64,000 nt of DNA from Luteibacter rhizovicinus (lineage in GTDB: Bacteria > Pseudomonadota > Gammaproteobacteria > Xanthomonadales > Rhodanobacteraceae). Below are positions 33,600-41,018 of this stretch, in pieces. The notes beneath the pieces were generated by a model. That model had not been told where the DNA came from and ran no database searches. It worked only from the letters and a program-made list of their open reading frames with translations. The translations under genes and the position numbers were made by a program. The stretch spans positions 806,001 to 870,000 of the forward strand of contig NZ_SMCS01000002.1 in assembly GCF_004342265.1 (NCBI RefSeq), read 5' to 3'. Positions within the stretch are counted from its first letter, which is position 1; every line of letters starts with the position of its first letter.

Positions 33600-35933
33600 A
33601 TGTTCATGGCTACGCGTATCTGGCTTTTGCCCTGCTTTCTTGCCTGCGTGTTCGTATCGACAGCCTATGCGGCCGATGCACCAGCCGCTCCGGCATTGCC
33701 GATACCGGCCGTGCCGCTCTTCGAGCATCTATATATTCCGGACATGCCGCCGCTTAACGCGAATGCAGCCGGCGAATTCGAATGGCTCGGCATCCGTATC
33801 GGGGCCGGAGCCGCGGCCGACTATCGATGCACCCGATACGCGACCTTGCGCATGCACTGGAATCCTTCCACGGGAAAGACCGGTGAAGATCCCGTTCTGC
33901 ATGACGGCAAGCCGATGGAAGGATCGCCCGAGGGCCAGGTCGCGCTGGAAAACGGCGTGCTCTGGTTGACGAACAATACGTGTCCCGGCCAGGAGAAGGC
34001 CCAGTTCCATTTCCTTGGCAAGGACGGACGCCTGCTCGCAGTCGATACCGATCCCGGAATGGTGCAATACCCCCTGCAGGTTCAGGCGCTCTCGGCGACA
34101 TCCGCCGCCCTTGTCATACCCGATCCGGTCTCGCGGTATCTGCGTGTGCACGTCGTCAGCGTGCGCGATGGCAAGTTGGTGGACGAAGCCATGCCGGAGC
34201 TTGCCATTCCCTATCGTCGGGATTTCGCGGCGACCGCCTATGGTTCCGGCAATCTGATGATTCTGGGCGGCTCCAATAGCGAATATCGTGGCTGCTCGCC
34301 ATGCCGTTCGGACACCCATATCCTCGACGTCGCGACCCGGACCTGGAAGGACGGTCCCTCGATGCTCGAATCCCGTTCGGAACTCGACGCGACAACCCTG
34401 CCGGATGGCAGCGTGCTCGTCAGCGGCGGTTATACGCGGCTCGCCAACTGGAGCACTGGCCCGTCGCGCACGGCTGAACGATTGTTCCCGGTCGCCGACC
34501 ATTTCGAAGCCATCGCACCGATGCCCGTGGGCAATGCGCGCCATCATGGTGTCTGGATGCCGGGAAGCGGGAACAAGATCCTGCTCATGGGAAGTGGCAT
34601 TGGGAAGCATATCGCGGCCTATGACATCGCCAGCGGCACCTGGCGCGTCGTCGCTTCGAATACGCGGTCGAACAACGGTGGCGGTTGCGGCTTCTTTCCG
34701 TTTATGGCCGGTGGCCAGATGTATGCGTGGATACGAAATCAGAACGAAGCGAACGGCAAGTTCTACGATTGCATCGAGCAGAAACAGGCAGGGCTGGTCA
34801 TGATCCGCCCGTTCGCGGACGATGTGCGTACGGCCGCTGTCTTCGACCCACAATTCCTCGCCATCAACCGCGGTTCGGCGGGCTTTCTCCCCGCCCAGGG
34901 CGAACTTCCCGCGCTTGCGATCGGCGGCGACAACACGGCCATGGTCGACGTCTTCGGCACCGACGGCCGTTTCGAGCCCGCACCCGAACTGCTGGATACG
35001 CGCAACGAAGGGAGGGTTCTGCGAATGCATGGCGGTGTGTTCGTTTTCGGCGGACACGTGAACCCGGACGAGAACCCCGACGCGGTGCCGATGGAGTGGC
35101 TGGAGTCAGGCGATCTCCGGCATTTCGGACGCTGGCGCCGCGTGGAGGGTACGCCACCGGCGAAGCTCGGCGCCGTCGCCGCGCTGAGCGACGGGAGCCT
35201 GATCGAAGTCGATGCCAAGGGTGATATCCATTTCATCACGCTGGATACCGCGCACGATCCTGTCACGCTGAAGCGCACGCCGGGACCGACGTTCGATGTT
35301 CCAAGACGTCCTTCCGAAGGCGCGCCGATCCTGATCCGACAGCTTGCCGACGGACGTATCGTGTTTGCCGGTGGCGAAACGAATGCATTGCGCGTGGCTC
35401 TGGTCACCGACGACGTGAACAAGCCGCAAGCCAGGGACACGTTCGCATTCCTCGGCACGTTCCAGCAGGCCGACACGTATACCGTCTACGATCCCAAAAC
35501 GCAGCAATGGACCGCGTCGGCATCGGCCCTGCGGGTAGATGGCGTCATACGCATGTTCGGCAACGGACGCGTGGCCTGGTTCGGCGGTGCGCCTGCCGGT
35601 GGAGAGCCTCCTGCGGAGAAGTCCATCGTCGTGTCCAGCGCAACCGGAGATCGCTGGATTCCGCTGCGAGGCAAGTCGTTGCCGCATGTGGACCTCACAG
35701 GCTATATCGAGACGATCACGCTCGACGACGAGCTGTTCGTCAAAGGAAGCCTGCCGGCATCCGACAACGGACCGGGCAAGACCATCGTGGAATGGTTCGA
35801 CCCGGAGGCGCTGACTTGGACCACCGTGTGGACTATCGACGACCAGCCCAGCGCCATCGCTACCTACAATCGCGTCAAGCTATGTCATTTGCCCAACGGC
35901 AAGACGGTCCTGTTGCCGGAGATGCACTCATGA
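33600..35933 (+). CDS. Exported kelch/galactose-oxidase-like beta-propeller protein
   Basis: A 777-residue protein with a signal peptide (IWLLPCFLACVFVSTAYA). Repeated kelch-type motifs are visible: SGNLMILGGSNSEYRG, then ATTLPDGSVLVSGGYTR, NKILLMGSGIG, GVFVFGGHV, DGRIVFAGGET and GNGRVAWFGGAP. These would form a beta-propeller like galactose oxidase or kelch proteins. A CSPC motif (residues about 233-236) and CGFFPF are notable. I cannot find the copper ligands of galactose oxidase, so it is probably a binding rather than an oxidase propeller. Two ATGs (33600, 33606) are possible. Its stop overlaps the next start as ATGA. Confidence 0.85.
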   Translation: MFMATRIWLLPCFLACVFVSTAYAADAPAAPALPIPAVPLFEHLYIPDMPPLNANAAGEFEWLGIRIGAGAAADYRCTRYATLRMHWNPSTGKTGEDPVLHDGKPMEGSPEGQVALENGVLWLTNNTCPGQEKAQFHFLGKDGRLLAVDTDPGMVQYPLQVQALSATSAALVIPDPVSRYLRVHVVSVRDGKLVDEAMPELAIPYRRDFAATAYGSGNLMILGGSNSEYRGCSPCRSDTHILDVATRTWKDGPSMLESRSELDATTLPDGSVLVSGGYTRLANWSTGPSRTAERLFPVADHFEAIAPMPVGNARHHGVWMPGSGNKILLMGSGIGKHIAAYDIASGTWRVVASNTRSNNGGGCGFFPFMAGGQMYAWIRNQNEANGKFYDCIEQKQAGLVMIRPFADDVRTAAVFDPQFLAINRGSAGFLPAQGELPALAIGGDNTAMVDVFGTDGRFEPAPELLDTRNEGRVLRMHGGVFVFGGHVNPDENPDAVPMEWLESGDLRHFGRWRRVEGTPPAKLGAVAALSDGSLIEVDAKGDIHFITLDTAHDPVTLKRTPGPTFDVPRRPSEGAPILIRQLADGRIVFAGGETNALRVALVTDDVNKPQARDTFAFLGTFQQADTYTVYDPKTQQWTASASALRVDGVIRMFGNGRVAWFGGAPAGGEPPAEKSIVVSSATGDRWIPLRGKSLPHVDLTGYIETITLDDELFVKGSLPASDNGPGKTIVEWFDPEALTWTTVWTIDDQPSAIATYNRVKLCHLPNGKTVLLPEMHS

Positions 35934-36667
35934 AGAAGCTGGCCCTCTTTGTCGCCATGGCCAGCCTTGGCCTCGCAACGGTTATCCACGCCGATGACGA
36001 CGCTACCGCATCCGGCAAGATACGCATGATCGTCGGCAACGACGTCGCCACATCCGACGAAGACTATGCGAATGGAAGCAACTGGCTGGCCCTCGATTGC
36101 GTCGCCAAAGGTTGCCAGCTTCTACCCGCGAAGCTTCAGATAAACCCCGGCCAGGGCGGCATGCACCTGCTTCATTTCAGCCTGGTCAAAGGCGACGCAG
36201 CCCATGTACAGGCATGGTTGCGTGTGGACGCCGCGCGACCGTGGATCAAACCCGGCCCGCTCGTCACATACGTCTCCGGCGAAACCGACATCAAGCATCC
36301 TGTCGGCGATATGTCCGTGGCGATCCCCACTCCCGGACATCAAGCCATGCTCGTCGGCTTGCTGGATCGCAGTCGCGAAACCGTGATGCTGCAATTGCGC
36401 GAGCCGGCTACACGGCAAATGCTCGACGCATTGACCACCTGCGCCTCGCCCGGCGACACCTCGTGGCTACGCTGGGCTGGCGACATCGATGGCGACGGCA
36501 AACCCGACTACCTGATCGTCTATCCACGCAGCGACAACGGCGTGCACGCGGTGCTCTATCTGTCGAGTGTCACCGCGGCCGGACAACTCGTCGGCGAAGC
36601 CGCTGTATTCGACTCGTCCTTGGCGTTTTCACGTTGCAGCGGTGAGGAATGGTCCCTGACTCGGTAA
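35930..36667 (+). CDS. Exported protein with an FG-GAP/VCBS-like motif
   Basis: A 245-residue protein with a signal peptide (KLALFVAMASLGLATVIHA). Near residue 185 the segment GDIDGDGKPDYLIVYP is the calcium-binding DxDxDGxxD motif seen in FG-GAP/VCBS repeats; a CVAKGCQ pair lies near residue 50. It starts inside the stop codon of the kelch gene (ATGA), so the two are co-translated, suggesting a complex or shared process. The last 112 bases overlap a convergent methyltransferase gene. Confidence 0.83.
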   Translation: MKKLALFVAMASLGLATVIHADDDATASGKIRMIVGNDVATSDEDYANGSNWLALDCVAKGCQLLPAKLQINPGQGGMHLLHFSLVKGDAAHVQAWLRVDAARPWIKPGPLVTYVSGETDIKHPVGDMSVAIPTPGHQAMLVGLLDRSRETVMLQLREPATRQMLDALTTCASPGDTSWLRWAGDIDGDGKPDYLIVYPRSDNGVHAVLYLSSVTAAGQLVGEAAVFDSSLAFSRCSGEEWSLTR

Positions 36668-37533
36668 CGCGACTGGACGCTCGGCTGCGGCATGCTGCGA
36701 AACAGTGCGGGCCGATCGGTTTCCAGCGCACCCACCGCTTCCAGCCATGGCTCCCGCGCGACGGTGGGCGTGCAAGGCCCCAGCGTGCAGATGCGAATGT
36801 CACGGTCGATCGCTTCCGTTCTCAGCTTGTCCAGAACGTCGCGCAGTATCGCACCCGTGAACGGCGTGTACAGATAGAACACCGTGCCTGCCGAGAGGTC
36901 GGCCTCCCGTGCATCCTGCTGGATAAAGGTCGCGCGACCGAGGTTCAGGGCTTGCGCGCAACGGCGGGCGCAATCGACATATGCCCCTTCCCATTCGATG
37001 CCTGTGCTTCGAGCGCCCGTACATATGGCGGCAAGCAACGGCACGTGACCCAGACCGGAGCCCAGATCGATCAGTACATCGCGCTCGTTTAGCGCACTGC
37101 GTTCCAGCATCCCGAATATGTGGCGAGCCGGCGTGGGTTGGTAGAACACCATCTCCGCCGCCAGCTCGGCAATTCGCGCATCGGGCTCGTCGATCTGCAG
37201 GACGCCGCTGATCAACGCGTCGAGATAGTCGTAACTGTCGCCGTTATGTCCATCGTCCGCACCGACCGCGATGGCCCATTCGCGCAATCGCGACGCGCCC
37301 TGCCCGTGCTGGATATCCTGACGGATGCTCTCGTAAAGCCTGCGATCGGCCGCTTCGAGACGGGCGCACAAAACCCCGATCCGGCCACGGAGTTCCGTAT
37401 CCTCCGTCAGTTCGCCGGCGAGATAGGTTTCAAGACGATCGAGTACATCGCCGCGCTCGCGTAGCCGACCGGGTTCCAGCAGCGAATCGTCCCGCTCCAG
37501 CTCGTCGATAAGCGCATGCGGTGCACTCGTCAT
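36556..37533 (-). CDS. Class I SAM-dependent methyltransferase
   Basis: A 325-residue protein. A helical N-terminal part (about 1-130) precedes a Rossmann methyltransferase core: YQPTPARHIFGMLERSAL, motif I VLIDLGSGLGHVPLLAA (about 152-168), STGIEWEGAYVDCARR as motif II, FIQQDAREADL and FYLYTPFTGAILRDVL. The last ~40 residues, after FRSMP, are low in structure and read through the end of the opposite gene, suggesting loss of an earlier stop. It begins 2 bases after the stop of the M23 gene, as last gene of a five-gene run. Substrate unknown. Confidence 0.85.
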   Translation of the reverse strand: MTSAPHALIDELERDDSLLEPGRLRERGDVLDRLETYLAGELTEDTELRGRIGVLCARLEAADRRLYESIRQDIQHGQGASRLREWAIAVGADDGHNGDSYDYLDALISGVLQIDEPDARIAELAAEMVFYQPTPARHIFGMLERSALNERDVLIDLGSGLGHVPLLAAICTGARSTGIEWEGAYVDCARRCAQALNLGRATFIQQDAREADLSAGTVFYLYTPFTGAILRDVLDKLRTEAIDRDIRICTLGPCTPTVAREPWLEAVGALETDRPALFRSMPQPSVQSRYRVRDHSSPLQRENAKDESNTAASPTSCPAAVTLDR

Positions 37534-37535
37534 CC

Positions 37536-38699
37536 CTAGTTCTTCGGAAACCGGATCACGACGTCATTCAACGGAAGCTGACCATGACGGGGCTGCGGTT
37601 TATCGCTTTTCCATGCATCGCCCGTTCCGAATAGCTGCGCTTCGACTTCCGGTCCATAGAAGTCGTAACTTTCGAAGACATACGGAATACCCTCCGAACC
37701 TTCGAACGTCGCCGCGTTCGCCAGCTGGAAATGCAGATGGGGGGCGGCCGAATTTCCCGATTGCCCCAGATGCGCGAGGACCTGCCCCTTACTGACGCGA
37801 TCGCCGACTTTGACCTTCACGCTTCCGCGCTGAAGATGGGCATAGTCCGCAAAGGTATCCGGACCGATTTTCAGGATCACGTAGTTACCGAACAATCCGT
37901 TGGCCGTCAGGGACGCGGGTTCGGGCTGCCCGGTGAGCGGCGCGTGTTCCTCTTCGCCGTCTCGCGCACCGACGACGGTGCCGTCGGCCACGGCGATGAC
38001 ATCGGCGCCGTAACCGATCCAGTCCGCGTAAACGGTTTTCTGGATATTGGCGACACCCTTGCGGATCGCACGACCCGAGTCGTCCACACCCACCAGATCC
38101 AACGCGTATCGCTGTGGAATGGTCAGGTCGCCATTCACCGCCACGAGACTTCCCCAGTGATGCGAGCCCGATGCACCGGGCCCTTCGTGCGCCAGCCACC
38201 GCCCACCCCGAAGCGGTGCGCCAATGGTCTGCACTTTGTTTTCACTGACCGGCACCCGTACCCCATCGAGAATGGCAACGCCGTTCTTGTCGGTTCCGAA
38301 CTCCACGCGATGGTGCAAGACTTTCGGTATGGCCGCGCCTTGCGGCAACGTGATCCATAGATAGATCACGCCACGCTTGCCAGGGGGAATGGATGCCGAA
38401 GCACCCTCGGCCGGCGCGGGCCGGATTAAACCGGACACCGCAGCCTGATCCAGCTTGAGCAATGGCTGCGTTGCATCGTCGCCGAAGACCAGCACCGTCG
38501 AAGGCTTCAACGGACCTGTATCGCCATAGAAGTTGGTTATGTGCAGCTCGTAGGCAAGATGCGTTGCGCCATCGCTACCCACGAACGGACTGGGTGCAAA
38601 GGGTACGCGGGCTTCGACGGGCGCCAATGCTTCCTGGGCGAAAGTCAGGCCGGGCAACGACGACATGCATACGACGAGTGCGGCAATCAATCGGATCAC
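37536..38699 (-). CDS. Exported M23 family peptidase with a degenerate first metal motif
   Basis: A 387-residue protein with a signal peptide (LIAALVVCMSSLPGLTFAQ). The N-terminal ~150 residues form a beta-rich domain. The LytM/M23 core shows DVIAVADGTVVGARDG, GNYVILKIG, FADYAHLQ, VKVGDRVSKGQVLAHLGQSG and the ligand motif HLHFQL. The expected HxxxD is RYALD here, so the first His is replaced by Arg, a feature I associate with a subfamily in which a nearby His pair (GSHHWG) precedes it. Endopeptidase activity is therefore uncertain. GTG start shares one base with the upstream TAG (TAGTG), with GAGG upstream. Confidence 0.87.
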   Translation of the reverse strand: MIRLIAALVVCMSSLPGLTFAQEALAPVEARVPFAPSPFVGSDGATHLAYELHITNFYGDTGPLKPSTVLVFGDDATQPLLKLDQAAVSGLIRPAPAEGASASIPPGKRGVIYLWITLPQGAAIPKVLHHRVEFGTDKNGVAILDGVRVPVSENKVQTIGAPLRGGRWLAHEGPGASGSHHWGSLVAVNGDLTIPQRYALDLVGVDDSGRAIRKGVANIQKTVYADWIGYGADVIAVADGTVVGARDGEEEHAPLTGQPEPASLTANGLFGNYVILKIGPDTFADYAHLQRGSVKVKVGDRVSKGQVLAHLGQSGNSAAPHLHFQLANAATFEGSEGIPYVFESYDFYGPEVEAQLFGTGDAWKSDKPQPRHGQLPLNDVVIRFPKN

Positions 38700-39109
38700 T
38701 AGCGAGCATCCTCTGCGAGAGCTTTCAGGGAACGGAGTACATCGGGAAAATCCGCGGTCACCATCGGACCGAACTCGCTGGCTGCATGACCGGTCACCTC
38801 CGTGGCATACGTGATCCGGGTATGTCCGGACGGGAGACTTTCAATCCGGTGATACACGACGACGCGCGTACCGTCGATCGACGTCTCGTCCGTAAAGCCT
38901 TTGTTCTGCGTAACCTCGATCAACGTGCTTTCGAAGGCGTCGTCGCCCGGCGGCTTCATCGTGAAGCGGGTGCCTTTGGCGAATGGGCCATGGATATCGA
39001 TGCTTTCAATGCCCGCGTTCCATGCCTTCCATCCGGGTACGTCCGAAAACAATGCCCATATCCGTTCGGGCGATGCCGTCGTCTCGATGCTTTCTTCGTG
39101 AGTCCACAT
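38699..39109 (-). CDS. SRPBCC (START-like) family protein
   Basis: A 136-residue polyketide-cyclase/START-like protein: the start MWTHEESIETTASPERIWAL, then FSDVPGWKAWNAGIESIDIHG, GTRFTMKPPG, and the C-terminal helix VTADFPDVLRSLKALAE. The fold binds hydrophobic ligands in a deep pocket; no catalytic residue is clear. The ATG at 39109 is preferred to 39136 because it matches the family N-terminus. It is coupled to the M23 peptidase gene (TAG/GTG overlap) and follows the aspartyl protease by 33 bases. Confidence 0.88.
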   Translation of the reverse strand: MWTHEESIETTASPERIWALFSDVPGWKAWNAGIESIDIHGPFAKGTRFTMKPPGDDAFESTLIEVTQNKGFTDETSIDGTRVVVYHRIESLPSGHTRITYATEVTGHAASEFGPMVTADFPDVLRSLKALAEDAR

Positions 39110-39142
39110 AAGTTTTCCCGATGAGTAGTCGCACAAACAAGG

Positions 39143-40159
39143 TCAGTCGTTCTGCGATGGATTGCAGGCTTTTTCACAGGCGAACCATGCCTTACCACTC
39201 GAATAGTCGAGTGTCATCGCGAAATGCATGAAAACATTGGCGCCGACCGCCCCTTGTACCGGCTCGTCCGTGTAGGAGGACATGTGGCCATCGGCTGTCG
39301 AAAATGCTGCATCGGGACGCTCGGTGAACCAGACGGGCCCGATGGTCCAGCCAGCAATCTGCACTTTGGGAACTTCGATCAGCCTTGCTGTGAACTTGCC
39401 GGCCAGCTCGTCGCCATCGATTACAACCCGCCAATCGGGATGGAGGCGCCGCCAGCTGTCGAACACACTGGTAATGACGTAACTGGTTACGCCCGTGCCA
39501 CGGATCGTCGGCGTGCCGCTCGCTTCGGCACCAGCCTTGGTCGGTTTGGCCGTGGCACCTGTATCCAGAAGCATCTGCAGCGGATGGCCGTCGACCAGCA
39601 ACGTGATGCGGGCCATGCCGGTCGCGATTCGCCCCTGTGCATTCCGAAGTAAGCCAAGGTCCGCCTTATGGCTATTCCGGACCGCCGCAGGCCGCCAGTT
39701 CGTCGGCTCCAGCCAGAGTTGTTGTCGCAGATAATCGAACGTCCAGGTGTATCTGGGAAGATAGCCCGCTCCAAGCTGTCCGTCTTCGCCATCAATACTT
39801 CCGCCGCCATTCGTTACCAACGCCACGGCTCCGCACGGCGTGCCCGGAACGACCGGCAAACCTTTGCCCGATACGAAGGGGATGGGCCCGACGACGTCCG
39901 CGTGTTCATCGCCGATAGCGCAGGACGTCACCGGCAGTTTCAACCGCTGCGCTGCCTTTCCCTCAATGACGTAAAAGCCGCTTCCACCGCCACCGCCCGT
40001 ATCGACAATGAGTCTCAGATTTTTGCCGTCTGGCATTTTCGGCACGGCATAGAAATGTCCCGCCTCATACACCGTCGGCATCAGTACGCGTTGTTGCGCG
40101 TGAACACCGCCGATGGACGTTGCCATGACGAGCAGGGTCACGGGGACGAATCGGACCAT
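39143..40159 (-). CDS. Exported retropepsin-like aspartyl protease
   Basis: A 338-residue protein with a signal peptide (VTLLVMATSIGGVHA). Two DTG motifs are present, LRLIVDTGGGGG (about residue 53) and MLLDTGATAKP (about residue 201), each in a strand-rich segment, as in clan AA aspartyl proteases. The motif LGAGYLPRYTWTFDYL and a second AVGANVFMHFAMTLDYSSGKAWF mark the end of each half. It probably works in the periplasm; the substrate is unknown. Second gene of the five-gene minus-strand run. Confidence 0.85.
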   Translation of the reverse strand: MVRFVPVTLLVMATSIGGVHAQQRVLMPTVYEAGHFYAVPKMPDGKNLRLIVDTGGGGGSGFYVIEGKAAQRLKLPVTSCAIGDEHADVVGPIPFVSGKGLPVVPGTPCGAVALVTNGGGSIDGEDGQLGAGYLPRYTWTFDYLRQQLWLEPTNWRPAAVRNSHKADLGLLRNAQGRIATGMARITLLVDGHPLQMLLDTGATAKPTKAGAEASGTPTIRGTGVTSYVITSVFDSWRRLHPDWRVVIDGDELAGKFTARLIEVPKVQIAGWTIGPVWFTERPDAAFSTADGHMSSYTDEPVQGAVGANVFMHFAMTLDYSSGKAWFACEKACNPSQND

Positions 40160-40223
40160 TCCCTTTCCTTAGATGGGCTATCGCTAACGATATTCTGGCA
40201 TCGCCCCCGTACGGCGAACAGGG

Positions 40224-40685
40224 TCATCCGTCGTGGCTGTAGACGATGAAACCCAGATGCTTTGCGACCGAATCGTACAGGCGGCGACCGGCCAGGTTCG
40301 TCTCGTGCGTCTGCCAGTAGACCCGCTTTATGCCTGCCGCTTTCGCCTCTGCGTATACGCCCTCGATCAGCAACCGTCCGATGCCTCTGCCCCGTTCCGA
40401 TTCCACGGTGAAGAGGTCTTGCAGATAGCACGTCAGTTCCAGCCGCGTGGTGCTGCGATGGAACAGGTAGTGCGTGATGCCAAGCAACTTGCCGTCCGCT
40501 TCCGCGACGAGCGCAAAAACCGGTTCGGCCGGATCGAAAAATCTCTGCCACGTGGCCTGCGTGATTTCAGATGGCAAAGCGGTTGCGTCGTGCCGTCCGT
40601 AGAACGCGTTGTAGCCATCCCATAGCGGCTTCCAGGCCGGGTAGTCGTCTTGCTGGATCGCACGTACGAAAACGGCTGGCGACAT
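40224..40685 (-). CDS. GNAT family N-acetyltransferase
   Basis: A 153-residue acetyltransferase. Its start is FVRAIQQDDYPAWKPLWDGY; the acetyl-CoA loop is ESERGRGIGRLLIEG (R/Q-x-x-G-x-G about 94-99), preceded by LTCYLQDLFTV; the end has VYWQTHETNLAGRRLYDSVA. This is a typical GNAT of the kind acetylating small amines or polyamines; the substrate is unknown. It heads the minus-strand run and lies 64 bases before the protease gene. Confidence 0.92.
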   Translation of the reverse strand: MSPAVFVRAIQQDDYPAWKPLWDGYNAFYGRHDATALPSEITQATWQRFFDPAEPVFALVAEADGKLLGITHYLFHRSTTRLELTCYLQDLFTVESERGRGIGRLLIEGVYAEAKAAGIKRVYWQTHETNLAGRRLYDSVAKHLGFIVYSHDG

Positions 40686-40973
40686 GGCGGCGGGGACTCC
40701 GGGTTTGGGATTCCGAGTTTAGCTTCGCTTCGCCTCCCAACCCGGCCGCCCGTGCGGCAGACCCCGTCGCGACCTTATGCCGCACGCCCCCGGGCGGGCT
40801 TCGGCAGGGGCAAGAAACCGGTTTCAGCCGCATGGGAGCGTCGATCTGACAGTCCCGCAACAGATTTATGACGAATCATTGACGCGGTGCAGCATGTGAC
40901 ATAGCCTGAGTTTGTCCCAGACATTTATCGAAAAATGCTGCGACGCAGGATCAAAGGGGAGGGAGCAACACTC
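40686..40973. other. Intergenic region before the TonB receptor gene
   Basis: This gap between divergent genes holds a long inverted repeat, CGTGCGGCA (40751-40759) and TGCCGCACG (40778-40786) with an 18-base loop, and a TTGACG (40879-40884) that may be the -35 box of the receptor promoter with only a weak -10. No convincing ORF is present, only low-complexity GC-rich frames. Confidence 0.45.
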
Positions 40974-40997
40974 ATGAGAGGAATCGACTTGCCGTAA
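40974..40997 (+). CDS. Seven-codon upstream ORF (possible leader peptide)
   Basis: ATG AGA GGA ATC GAC TTG CCG TAA encodes MRGIDLP. It is preceded by an excellent ribosome site (GGGGAGGGAG) 10 bases upstream, stronger than needed for a non-gene, and ends 21 bases before the TonB receptor start. Translation of it could regulate the receptor; there is no repeated codon that would name an attenuating amino acid. Confidence 0.4.
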   Translation: MRGIDLP

Positions 40998-41018
40998 CTG
41001 TCCGATTGGGGAGACACA

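Noticed and set aside
33729-35057. 442-codon frame opposite the kelch protein
   Set aside because: Antisense shadow of a gene with signal peptide and kelch motifs.
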